Shown here piece by piece: positions 53,148 through 60,985 of a DNA stretch of 64,000 nt. Below the pieces are notes generated by a model. The model searched no databases and had not been told where the DNA came from. It saw nothing but the letters and a program-made list of their open reading frames with translations. Source of the DNA: Pseudomonas sp. M30-35 (GTDB taxonomy: Bacteria > Pseudomonadota > Gammaproteobacteria > Pseudomonadales > Pseudomonadaceae); assembly GCF_002163625.1 (NCBI RefSeq), contig NZ_CP020892.1, positions 1,612,001 through 1,676,000 on the forward strand, written 5' to 3'. The translations under genes were made by a program, and so were the position numbers. Every line of letters begins with the position of its first letter. Within the stretch, counting starts at the first letter, position 1.

Positions 53148-54068
53148 TTAGAGACCTTGAGGGGTGTCTTCGCCGCCGAGGGCTTCAAACAACGCTGGCA
53201 GGAACTCAACGAAGGTCAGCATCATCAGGGTGAAGCTGGCATCGAGTTGACCAAGGTTGTCATCACCGCCGTCTTGCTCTGCCTGCTCTTGCAGCAGGTC
53301 TTCAAAGCGCAGGCGTTTGACGGTCAGCTTGTCATCGAGGACGAACGACAGTTTCTCTTGCCACGCCAGAGACAGCTGGGTGACTTGCTTGCCAGATTCC
53401 ATGTGCAGCTGAATCTCATCGCTGGTCAGGTCCTGGCGTTTGACCCGCACCACGCCGCCATCTTCATGGGTGTCGCGCAGTTCGCATTCATCAAGTACAT
53501 AGAAGTCGTCGGCGCTTTTCTGGGTCTTGACCCAGTCGGTCATGGTCGCGGACGGGGCGATTTTGACCGTCAATGGACGAACTGGCAGCGAGCCGATGGC
53601 CTCACGCAGAGTCGAAAGCAGGTCTTCAGCACGTTTAGGGCTGGATGCGTCTACCAGAATCAGGCCTTGAGCTGGGGCGATAGCGGCGAAGGTCGCTGAC
53701 TTGCGGATGAACGCGCGGGGCAGGAAGGCTTGGACGATCTCATCTTTGATCTGATCGCGCTCCTTCTTGTAGACCTTACGCATTTGCTCCGCTTCGATCT
53801 CGTCGACCTTGTCCTTGACGGCGTCACGTACCACGCTTCCCGGCAGGATGCGTTCTTCTTTGCGTGCAGCAATCAGCAGGAAACCCTGACTGCTGTGGAC
53901 CAATGGTGCATCGGCCCCTTTACCAAACGGCGCAACAAAACCGTAAGTGGTCAGTTCCTGACTAGCGCATGGGCGCGCCGGCTTGGCTGCGAGTGCGGCT
54001 TCCAGCGCATCTGCATCAAACGGCACATCTTGGGTGAGGCGATAAACCAGCAGGTTACGAAACCACAT
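53148..54068 (-). CDS. rdgC: RdgC recombination-associated protein
   Basis: RdgC forms a ring around double-stranded DNA and restrains RecA. It is 306 residues with the family start [14 protein letters not shown] and the block [18 protein letters not shown]. The frame is open for 53 more codons, but the ATG at 54068 is the conserved start. The gene sits between a BASS transporter and a pair of tRNA genes. Confidence 0.95.
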   Translation of the reverse strand: MWFRNLLVYRLTQDVPFDADALEAALAAKPARPCASQELTTYGFVAPFGKGADAPLVHSSQGFLLIAARKEERILPGSVVRDAVKDKVDEIEAEQMRKVYKKERDQIKDEIVQAFLPRAFIRKSATFAAIAPAQGLILVDASSPKRAEDLLSTLREAIGSLPVRPLTVKIAPSATMTDWVKTQKSADDFYVLDECELRDTHEDGGVVRVKRQDLTSDEIQLHMESGKQVTQLSLAWQEKLSFVLDDKLTVKRLRFEDLLQEQAEQDGGDDNLGQLDASFTLMMLTFVEFLPALFEALGGEDTPQGL

Positions 54069-54316
54069 AGCAGGGTGACTCTCCATTAACGCAAAGCCGC
54101 CATTATTCCCGCCTAATCGTCTCAGGCCAACCCTGAGTGTAGGAATCGCTTTAAAAGCGGGTGAGTGGCGGCCGTGCAAATCTAAAAGGTGTAAAGACAT
54201 ACGGCAGTAAGCCCGTTGCTTGGGCAACGTTTTAACGCAGGAGTGCCTAACGCGGTAGCTTTTCAGGATTTATCTAAGCCTTTGCTGGATAAATAAAATT
54301 TATTTCTCAAAGGGGC

Positions 54317-54345
54317 TTGCCAAGGTGCGATTGGCTCTCTAGAAT
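54317..54345 (+). promoter_or_regulatory. Promoter of the tRNA-Val/tRNA-Asp unit
   Basis: TTGCCA (54317-54322) and TAGAAT (54340-54345) are spaced 17 bases apart and followed by a GC-rich discriminator (GCGCC), as at the tRNA-Lys promoter. Confidence 0.75.
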
Positions 54346-54366
54346 GCGCCCCACTTCGAGAGTGAA

Positions 54367-54442
54367 GGGTGATTAGCTCAGCTGGGAGAGCATCTGCCTT
54401 ACAAGCAGAGGGTCGGCGGTTCGATCCCGTCATCACCCACCA
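54367..54442 (+). tRNA. tRNA-Val (anticodon TAC)
   Basis: This is a complete 76-nt cloverleaf with acceptor GGGTGAT/ATCACCC, anticodon loop CTTACAA, T arm GGTTCGATCC and encoded CCA. It is cotranscribed with tRNA-Asp 22 bases later. Confidence 0.98.
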
Positions 54443-54464
54443 AACTCGCTTTTTGAAGTTACGC

Positions 54465-54541
54465 GCAGCGGTAGTTCAGTTGGTTAGAATACCGGCCTGT
54501 CACGCCGGGGGTCGCGGGTTCGAGTCCCGTCCGCTGCGCCA
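54465..54541 (+). tRNA. tRNA-Asp (anticodon GTC)
   Basis: This is a complete 77-nt cloverleaf with acceptor GCAGCGG/CCGCTGC, anticodon GTC, T arm GGTTCGAGTCC and encoded CCA. A short run of Ts follows immediately. Confidence 0.98.
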
Positions 54542-54775
54542 TTTTTTCCTCGCTACACTCGTTATTCCCCCCTCCTTGTAATATCTCTTAGTAATACCTC
54601 TTAAAGATTTATCTATTTCTCCTCAGATCGACTGTTTTCGTCGAATTTTGACTTAAATAGCTGAACTTATAAGCATTTTCCTAATCCTAAGCTGGTAGCC
54701 AGTGATCGTTGTGGCCTGCTAAGCTCGCGCTTTCACTCGAATGCCCTCCGGGCGTGCACCGAACAAGGAATAAGC

Positions 54776-55525
54776 ATGAAACAGCATCGTTTAGCAGCTG
54801 CGGTAGCCCTGGTAGGGCTGGTGCTCGCTGGTTGTGATTCGCAAACCAGCAGCGTAGAGCTGAAAACCCCAGCGCAAAAAGCTTCTTATGGTATCGGCCT
54901 GAACATGGGCAGAAGCCTGGCCCAAGAAGGCATGGACGATCTTGATTCGAAAGCAGTTGCGCTAGGCATTGAAGATGCAATCGGCAAAAAAGATCAGCGT
55001 CTGAAAGACGACGAGCTGGTTGAAGCATTTGCCTCGCTGCAAAAACGTTCAGAAGAGCGTCTGGCCAAGCTGAGCGATGAGTCGAAAGCTGCTGGCAAGA
55101 AGTTCTTGGAAGAGAATGGCAAGCGCGATGGTGTTGTGACTACTGATTCTGGTCTGCAGTACGAAATCGTTAAGAAGTCTGACGGTGCGCAGCCGAAGGC
55201 AACCGATACCGTGACTGTTCACTACGAAGGCAAGCTGACTGACGGCACTGTTTTCGACAGTTCGGTTGAGCGTGGTAGCCCGATTGATCTGCCAGTTAAC
55301 GGCGTAATTCCGGGTTGGGTCGAAGGCCTGCAACTGATGCACGTTGGTGAGAAAGTTAAGCTGTATATCCCGAGTGACTTGGCTTACGGCGAGCAAAGCC
55401 CAAGCCCAGCGATTCCAGCAAACTCGGTACTGGTGTTCGATCTTGAATTGATCGGAATCAAGGATCCGAAAGCTGAAGCTGCTGCTCCTGAAGCGCCAGC
55501 TGAAGAAGCTCCAACAGCCGAGTAA
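54776..55525 (+). CDS. FkpA/Mip-like FKBP lipoprotein
   Basis: This is a 249-residue precursor with a lipobox ending at Cys20 (VLAGC). It has an N-terminal FKBP dimerisation domain (about 30-125) with YGIGLNMGRSL, and a C-terminal FKBP domain (about 140-232) with YEGKLTDGTVFDSS and PSDLAYGEQ. It then has an Ala/Pro/Glu-rich tail. The protein folds envelope proteins as prolyl isomerase and chaperone. AAGGAA precedes the ATG. A terminator follows. Confidence 0.93.
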   Translation: MKQHRLAAAVALVGLVLAGCDSQTSSVELKTPAQKASYGIGLNMGRSLAQEGMDDLDSKAVALGIEDAIGKKDQRLKDDELVEAFASLQKRSEERLAKLSDESKAAGKKFLEENGKRDGVVTTDSGLQYEIVKKSDGAQPKATDTVTVHYEGKLTDGTVFDSSVERGSPIDLPVNGVIPGWVEGLQLMHVGEKVKLYIPSDLAYGEQSPSPAIPANSVLVFDLELIGIKDPKAEAAAPEAPAEEAPTAE

Positions 55526-55540
55526 TTCATACTCGCTTAA

Positions 55541-55568
55541 ACAACGCCCTGTTTCGACGGGGCGTTGT
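55541..55568 (+). terminator. Terminator after the FKBP lipoprotein gene
   Basis: ACAACGCCC (55541-55549) pairs with GGGCGTTGT (55560-55568). The T run after it is interrupted. Confidence 0.7.
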
Positions 55569-55893
55569 CGTTTCTGCGAGTCATAAACAGAACCAAAAAG
55601 CGACTCCCTGGTCTTAAAATGAAGGGAGTGCTTGGTGACTGTTACTGTTATGCACATTTTTTGAGGGTTTCATTTTTAGCGATTTCTGCATGTCTAAAAA
55701 AACCTTTTGATTTATATAACTTATTGAATTTAAACGGTTTTATTTGCTGAGCAAAAAATGCCCGATCTGTAGAGAAGCCGCATGAGCTGGGCGTTTGGTA
55801 AGCTAATCAAGTATTTGTTCACAAGGTTATCCACAGCTTTGGTGGATAACCCATTCCAGCCCTTATAAGACGCGGGCTGGCGAGGGAGGCACT
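55569..55893. other. Non-coding region with inverted DnaA-box-like sites
   Basis: This is about 325 bp without a credible gene and AT-rich near 55650-55750. GTTATCCAC (55826-55834) and GTGGATAAC (55842-55850) form a perfect inverted pair, each containing the core of the DnaA-box consensus TTATCCACA. It probably includes the promoter of the DUF1232 gene. Confidence 0.55.
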
Positions 55894-56343
55894 ATGAAAG
55901 CACCCTGGAATTTTTCGCGTTACCTGAAGCTTGCGCAAAATTTTTTAGGCAACGGAAGGCTGCCAGCTTTATTGGCCGCTACGACTAAAAAGATCACCAA
56001 GAAAGGCCCGGCGCTGAGCGGTCTGAAAGAAGACTTAAGCCTACTGCAAAGTCTCTGCATTGCTTGGTGGCGGGGCGAATATCGCGCGATTAGTCACGAA
56101 GCGTTACTGGCGTTTGTGGGGGCATTGTTATACTTCGTAACACCGCTTGATGCGTTACCCGATTGGATCCTCGGTGTTGGTTTTGTTGATGACATTGCGG
56201 TATTGGCTTGGGTTCTGCGTAAATGGTCTGACGAGTTACGCATGTTCCGTCTATGGCAATCGCAGCAGCCTGCCGAAAAGCTCAAGCGCATTGAGCATGT
56301 ACCTGACTCGCCGGTGCTTGAAATGGAAGAGCTCAAGCCCTGA
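55894..56343 (+). CDS. YkvA-family DUF1232 protein
   Basis: This is a 149-residue protein with the DUF1232 signature AFVGALLYFVTPLDALPDWILGVGFVDDIAVLAWVL, which forms a likely membrane-associated helical hairpin. The N-terminal part is basic and the C-terminus acidic. GAGGGAGG precedes the ATG. Function unknown. Confidence 0.85.
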   Translation: MKAPWNFSRYLKLAQNFLGNGRLPALLAATTKKITKKGPALSGLKEDLSLLQSLCIAWWRGEYRAISHEALLAFVGALLYFVTPLDALPDWILGVGFVDDIAVLAWVLRKWSDELRMFRLWQSQQPAEKLKRIEHVPDSPVLEMEELKP

Positions 56344-56565
56344 GTAATGCCCGGTCAGCCCCTCAATGCTGGGCGTTTACTACCCAGCCTTGGTTAACAT
56401 TGCCCGACTAATACTTGTTCAATGGCGCCAAGCAGGCGCCGATCACGCTTATTCCCCGCCGGGGCTGCTAAGATGTTGGTAAGCGAATGCAAATATTAGT
56501 CAGATGCCGCACTGTTTCATGGGCATCTGTATTGCATTGGTAAATTAGCGGGTGGAGAGTTGAAC

Positions 56566-56883
56566 ATGAGTGTGCAAGTTATCTCACGTGACGGTGAGCC
56601 TGAATATGCGGTAATCCCTTGGGCACAGTATCAAGCGCTGTTGCAAGCCGCAGGGACCGCTCAGCCAGTCGCTGCACCAAAGTCTGACGATGTCCCCGCT
56701 ATCAGCAAATTGAGCGCCCTGCGCGAAGCCAAGGGCCTGGATATTGATGCACTGGCACGTGCCGTGGGGATTAGCCCGCATTACTTGAAAATGATTGAAA
56801 GTGGCGAGCGCGAACCTGATGCGGCGATTCAACGGGCACTGGCCTGGAATCTGGGTGTAGAGGGCTGGGAGTCAGACTCTTGA
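56566..56883 (+). CDS. XRE-family helix-turn-helix protein
   Basis: This is a 105-residue protein whose first 35 residues resemble an antitoxin-like N-terminus (VISRDGEPEYAVIPWAQYQALL). The second half is an XRE helix-turn-helix (SALREAKGLDIDALARAVGISPHYLKMIESGEREPD). GGTGGAGAG precedes the ATG at 56566. It overlaps the next gene by four bases. The partner might be regulated by it; no toxin fold is evident. Confidence 0.8.
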   Translation: MSVQVISRDGEPEYAVIPWAQYQALLQAAGTAQPVAAPKSDDVPAISKLSALREAKGLDIDALARAVGISPHYLKMIESGEREPDAAIQRALAWNLGVEGWESDS

Positions 56884-57245
56884 GTGTGCGAATTACTCGA
56901 CAACACTATGACGCTTTATTGGGCGCTCTGGATGATGCACGGCGCCAGCGCCACCTCCTGACCTACCGCGCATTGATAGAGCGTTTGGCGTTACCGCCGC
57001 CAGCAATGCAGACGCTTACCGCCGCCCTCGAGCACTTGGCAGCCTTGGATGCCAAAGCGGATCGTCCGCTGCGCAGTTCCCTCGTAATCAGCCAAGGTGC
57101 GAGCCGCCTGCCACGTACCGGTTATTTTGATTGCGTGACTCGCCTTGGGCGCTTCAGTGGTGCGACTGATGGCGTGGCCGCTGCATCCTGGCATGCCTCT
57201 GAGGTGGCGCGGGTATTTGAGTTTGATTACCCGGCGGAGGACTAA
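56880..57245 (+). CDS. Conserved hypothetical protein overlapping the XRE gene
   Basis: This is a 121-residue cytoplasmic protein, predicted helical at the start (YDALLGALDDARRQRHLLTYRALIERLALPP), then a beta-rich half with FDCVTRLGRF. It starts at TTG 56880, overlapping the XRE stop (TTGA); GTG at 56886 is the alternative. The Sel1-repeat gene begins on the base after its stop. The unbroken chain of three genes suggests an operon. No function known to me. Confidence 0.65.
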   Translation: MSVRITRQHYDALLGALDDARRQRHLLTYRALIERLALPPPAMQTLTAALEHLAALDAKADRPLRSSLVISQGASRLPRTGYFDCVTRLGRFSGATDGVAAASWHASEVARVFEFDYPAED

Positions 57246-57713
57246 ATGCTGCATAAACTGCGTGCCCGAATCAGCTACTGGTTAGCCCGGCGTTTGTTTC
57301 ATTGGCCGTGGTTGGTCAAGCAGCCGCGTGGCTGGCAGTGGCTCGAAGGGCAGTTTGCACGTATGGCCAATCTGGGTGACGTTCAGGCGCAGAGCTTCTA
57401 CGGGCATATCCTGTTGTTTCGCGGTCAGGGCTTGGGCGCGCGCGAGGAAGGTGAGCGTTTGTTGCGATTGGCGGCAACCGCGGGTGACGCTAAGGCGGCC
57501 TATCAGGTCGGACTGTTGTCCCTCAAGGGTGGTACTCGGCAAGCCCCTGATGCCAGCCAGACGGCACATTGGTGGGCGTTGGCGGCAGCGGCAGGACACC
57601 CGCTGGCTGCGCAGCGATTGTCAGAGTTATACCGCGATGGTGCGCCTGGTTTACCCGCCGACCCGGTGCAAGCTGAGCACTTCGCTATGCGCGCAGAATC
57701 ACTCGGCTTATAA
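57246..57713 (+). CDS. Sel1-repeat protein
   Basis: This is a 155-residue protein with Sel1-type repeats: GDVQAQSFYGHILLFRGQG, GERLLRLAATAGDAKAAYQVGLLSLKGG and TAHWWALAAAAGHPLAAQRLSELYRDG. The basic, tryptophan-rich N-terminus (ARRLFHWPWLVKQPRGWQWL) has no clear signal peptide. It is the third gene of the small XRE operon. It is similar in style to the Sel1 gene at 40871. Confidence 0.85.
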   Translation: MLHKLRARISYWLARRLFHWPWLVKQPRGWQWLEGQFARMANLGDVQAQSFYGHILLFRGQGLGAREEGERLLRLAATAGDAKAAYQVGLLSLKGGTRQAPDASQTAHWWALAAAAGHPLAAQRLSELYRDGAPGLPADPVQAEHFAMRAESLGL

Positions 57714-57783
57714 GCCGCCCATTACCCCGTTGAATGCGCAAGCGCACAGGTCCAGTTCGCGAACGGTATGGCCGCAGCCGAAC

Positions 57784-58830
57784 TTAGTGAGCTTTCCAGC
57801 GCTTGGAGCTGTGCGCAAGTTGTTGGCGCAGGGTTTCGAGGGTGGCGGATAACTCGAATGTCAGCAGCACATAACCGCCCATGCCCGATGCGGCGGCAGC
57901 TTCCAGCGCTAACATCTTTTCTGGTGGGTGAGTCGGCTCATTAAGCATTTTTGCTGAGTCAAGCCGTAGGGCGCGTGCCATGCTTATCATCAGCACTCGG
58001 ATGCGTTTGTTTTCAGGTGCCAAAGTTGATTGCAGTAACTCCAGGCCTTTGCTGTCGTTGGCTTCTGGGCGCGTGTGAGCCAGTATTTCCAAGGTGCTGA
58101 TACACATGCGCAGGCTACGCTGAATAGCATCCAGACGAGTCATCGAAACATGCATTTCCTTTGATGCCGATGGCATTAGCGAGCGTTGCTCAACCATGCG
58201 TTTATTCAGGCGGTTGAGCAGCTTTTGGTGCTCGTCATCGGTCACCGACAAGCCCGTGATAATGCGCCGGTGAATGGTCGCGCAATCGCGTAGTGCGCCG
58301 GACAAGTTGTAGCGCCACGAGTAATAGGCATAGAGCGGTAGGGCGAAGGAAAATATCAGCGCCAAGGCAATGCCAATGAGGATATTGACCCCACGCCAGA
58401 TACCGTCACTCACCGGGTTCTCGCCGTGGCCTGCAACAACAAACAAGGTGATTGCTGCCAGCAGGGCTGTATAGCCGCCTTTGCCAATTGCGTGATAGGC
58501 AAAAAAGCCGCAGCAGATGGACATCAACAGATAGGTGAGCCCGGGTAGATCCATGTAACTGTGTTGGATAACCAGCAGTAAGCCCAGGCCTGCGCCTATC
58601 AGCGTGCCGACTGCACGTTCAGCTGCTTTTCTACGGATATTGCCGTGGTGCTGGAGGCCGCCAATTACCACGAGCATGGTGACTGACGCCCACTCGCCGT
58701 GGGGCAGGTTGAGCCCACTGGTGAGCAGGATCGAGGCCAGTAAGCCTACCGAAATGCGCGCAGAGTGAATCAGCCGGGCATTGCGGTAACGCCGATAAGG
58801 GTCTGTTATGGGTCTGGCGATTTTGCGCAT
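57784..58830 (-). CDS. FUSC-family inner-membrane protein
   Basis: This is a 348-residue protein with an N-terminal set of about six membrane helices (about residues 20-180) and a cytoplasmic helical domain. The stretch HGEWASVTMLVVIGGLQHHGNIRRKAAERAVGTLIGAGLG is typical of the FUSC (fusaric acid resistance/YccS) family. The frame is open to 58926; the ATG at 58830 gives a basic start (MRKIARPI) right before the conserved part, but the choice is uncertain. Possible efflux role; substrate unknown. Confidence 0.78.
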   Translation of the reverse strand: MRKIARPITDPYRRYRNARLIHSARISVGLLASILLTSGLNLPHGEWASVTMLVVIGGLQHHGNIRRKAAERAVGTLIGAGLGLLLVIQHSYMDLPGLTYLLMSICCGFFAYHAIGKGGYTALLAAITLFVVAGHGENPVSDGIWRGVNILIGIALALIFSFALPLYAYYSWRYNLSGALRDCATIHRRIITGLSVTDDEHQKLLNRLNKRMVEQRSLMPSASKEMHVSMTRLDAIQRSLRMCISTLEILAHTRPEANDSKGLELLQSTLAPENKRIRVLMISMARALRLDSAKMLNEPTHPPEKMLALEAAAASGMGGYVLLTFELSATLETLRQQLAHSSKRWKAH

Positions 58831-58987
58831 CAATGCGCTGATAAAGGATGTGCGCAAGTTACCGGCCTTGGTCGAGAGTATTTCGCTGGTCGTGACAATC
58901 ATGCAGGTCGTCAGCCAGGCTCGCACCGATAATCTTAACGCAAGCCGTGAGCGTATCGCAGCGAGGTTGTGACTAATTGCTCAGGAA

Positions 58988-59027
58988 CCTCTGAAAAACG
59001 ACTGCGCTTCGCTACCTTTTTCAGAGG
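58988..59027 (-). terminator. Hairpin after the EAL-GGDEF gene
   Basis: CCTCTGAAAAA and TTTTTCAGAGG form an 11-bp stem with a large loop that lies just downstream of the minus-strand EAL gene. It may terminate it, or be a short dispersed repeat. Confidence 0.5.
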
Positions 59028-59068
59028 CTCCCCAAGTCCTGGGCTCAGGCAATCGATTTTGACATGCT

Positions 59069-60829
59069 TCAGGCAGATAATTTTTGTGTATCGATCAGGT
59101 GCAGGCTGTAGCCGGGAATTGCCTTGGCGTGATGTTTGGCTTCTGAGGCCAGGGCGGCAAGTTGGCTGGCATCCATATCTGCAGTGTGTTGCGGGGTAAT
59201 CTGCACGATACCTATGGAGATCGACAGTAACGCAAACTCTTGGCGATTGCCGTGACGGTCATGCGATACAAAGCAGCCGGCATTTAAATCCTCCTCGCGA
59301 TAAAAACGTCGGCATTGACTCTGAAAGGCTTCAAACATTCGACTCAGCTGTTCACGCCATTGCTCTGAACTCAAGACCAAAAGAAAGTCATCGCCGCCAA
59401 TGTGGCCAACAAAATCGCGGGTTGGGTCGACACACTCGCTCAGGCATTGCGCCAGATAAAGCAAAACCTCATCACCTTTGGCGTACCCGTATAAATCGTT
59501 AAAGGGTTTGAAATTATCAATGTCCACGTAGCAAACCACGGCGGGCCTGGCTTGTTGCAGCAGACGCGTGAGGCATTGCTGGATGGGCACATTGCCGGGA
59601 AGCATGGTCAGTGGATTGGCATGTTTGGCTTGCTGGATTTTTAATTCGGTAATCAGCTTGAGCACATCAATCACCCGGCCAAGCCCTTGGTAGCGGCCGT
59701 TGAGGGTGATGATGAAGTCTTCTTCAATACGTTGTCGCGCCCGACTGGTGAGCAAGCGACTGACTTTTTGCAATGACTGGCTGACTTCGACACTGAGAAA
59801 GTCTGTGCTCATCAAACGGCTAATGGGTTTGCGGGCGAACAGTTCCGTGGCAAAGGGTTTGAGCAAGGCATCGGCAAATGCTTGGCGGTGAACGATACCA
59901 ACAGGCTGTTTCTGTTCATCAAGCACTGCCAGTGAATTTAGGTTGGCTTGTAGGCGAAAAGCTTCAAGCACCGCAGCCGTTGGCGTGTTGATGGTCACCG
60001 CCGGCTGCTCATTGAGCAGGGCGCATAGATCTCCCTCTTCCTCGCTGAGCGTGGCGGGAGAGTTGAGCAGTTTAGACAGTAATACCCGTGCATCCCGTGG
60101 CGGGTGCTCTTGTGGGCGGCAGAGTAGATAACCTTGGAGCAGGTCGACGCCCATCTCGGAAAGTACCGCGAGTTCCTCTTCAAGCTCGATTCCCTCGGCA
60201 ATCACCGTTGCGCGTGATGCCTGGGCCATTTTAAGGATCGAGCCGACAAACTCGCGTTTAACCGAATCAAGGTGGATGCCGTCGATAAAGTGGCGATCAA
60301 TTTTAACGTAGTCAGGCCTTAATTCTGACCACAAGCGCAGGCTCGAATAACCTGCGCCGAGGTCGTCCAGTGCGATTGAAAATCCCATGGCGCGATAGTG
60401 ATGCAAGGCGGTATGGAGCAACGAGAAATCTTCAGTTGGGGTGTGCTCGGTCAGTTCGATCACCACATTGTTGGGTGATATGCCAAAGGCCTGAAGAAGT
60501 TGCAGAGTGCGGCCCGGGCGGTGGTTTGCTTCGAGCAGTGAGTCGGGGGAGACATTGAGGAACAGCTTACCTTCAAGCTTTTGCTGGCTGAAACTCTGGC
60601 AGGCACTCTTACGGCAAGCCAATTCCAGTTCGCTGAGGCGACCGGCCTGGCGCGCAACGCTAAATAGATTAACCGGTGAGTGCAGGGCGCTATTGGATGG
60701 ACCACGGGAGAGCGCTTCGTAACCGATGATGCGTCGTTCGGATAGCGAGGCAATAGGTTGAAAAAGGCTATGCAAGTCGCCGTGAGCCAGGATGTGCTCC
60801 AAGGCGCTCAACTGCTCGGGGACGGTCAT
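59069..60829 (-). CDS. EAL-CBS-GGDEF c-di-GMP signalling protein
   Basis: This is a 586-residue cytoplasmic protein. The N-terminal EAL phosphodiesterase domain has EAL at residues 38-40, DDLGAG at 155-160 and AEGIE at 211-215, all consistent with activity. A CBS pair follows (about 270-400) that may bind a nucleotide. A C-terminal GGDEF domain has GGDDF (478-482) in place of GGDEF, so cyclase activity is uncertain. The architecture resembles the P. aeruginosa PA3258 type. Confidence 0.92.
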   Translation of the reverse strand: MTVPEQLSALEHILAHGDLHSLFQPIASLSERRIIGYEALSRGPSNSALHSPVNLFSVARQAGRLSELELACRKSACQSFSQQKLEGKLFLNVSPDSLLEANHRPGRTLQLLQAFGISPNNVVIELTEHTPTEDFSLLHTALHHYRAMGFSIALDDLGAGYSSLRLWSELRPDYVKIDRHFIDGIHLDSVKREFVGSILKMAQASRATVIAEGIELEEELAVLSEMGVDLLQGYLLCRPQEHPPRDARVLLSKLLNSPATLSEEEGDLCALLNEQPAVTINTPTAAVLEAFRLQANLNSLAVLDEQKQPVGIVHRQAFADALLKPFATELFARKPISRLMSTDFLSVEVSQSLQKVSRLLTSRARQRIEEDFIITLNGRYQGLGRVIDVLKLITELKIQQAKHANPLTMLPGNVPIQQCLTRLLQQARPAVVCYVDIDNFKPFNDLYGYAKGDEVLLYLAQCLSECVDPTRDFVGHIGGDDFLLVLSSEQWREQLSRMFEAFQSQCRRFYREEDLNAGCFVSHDRHGNRQEFALLSISIGIVQITPQHTADMDASQLAALASEAKHHAKAIPGYSLHLIDTQKLSA

Positions 60830-60845
60830 TTAGAGTCTCAGTGTC

Positions 60846-60980
60846 AGAAAAAACAAAAGGGCTGACGGTGCTGTCAGTCCTTTGATTTTGCGACAAATTA
60901 ATGACTTTTTAATGACAGCTGAAATTACCGCGAAGAGTAAAACTCAGCCCTGCTCAAGCTCAGTTTCGAGCTTGAGCAGG
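60846..60980 (-). terminator. Two tandem hairpins terminating prc
   Basis: Immediately after prc on the minus strand, a perfect 13-bp stem (60949-60961 with 60968-60980) is followed by a second stem (60856-60866 with 60873-60883) that runs into a long T-rich tract. Confidence 0.85.
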
Positions 60981-60985
60981 AGCGG

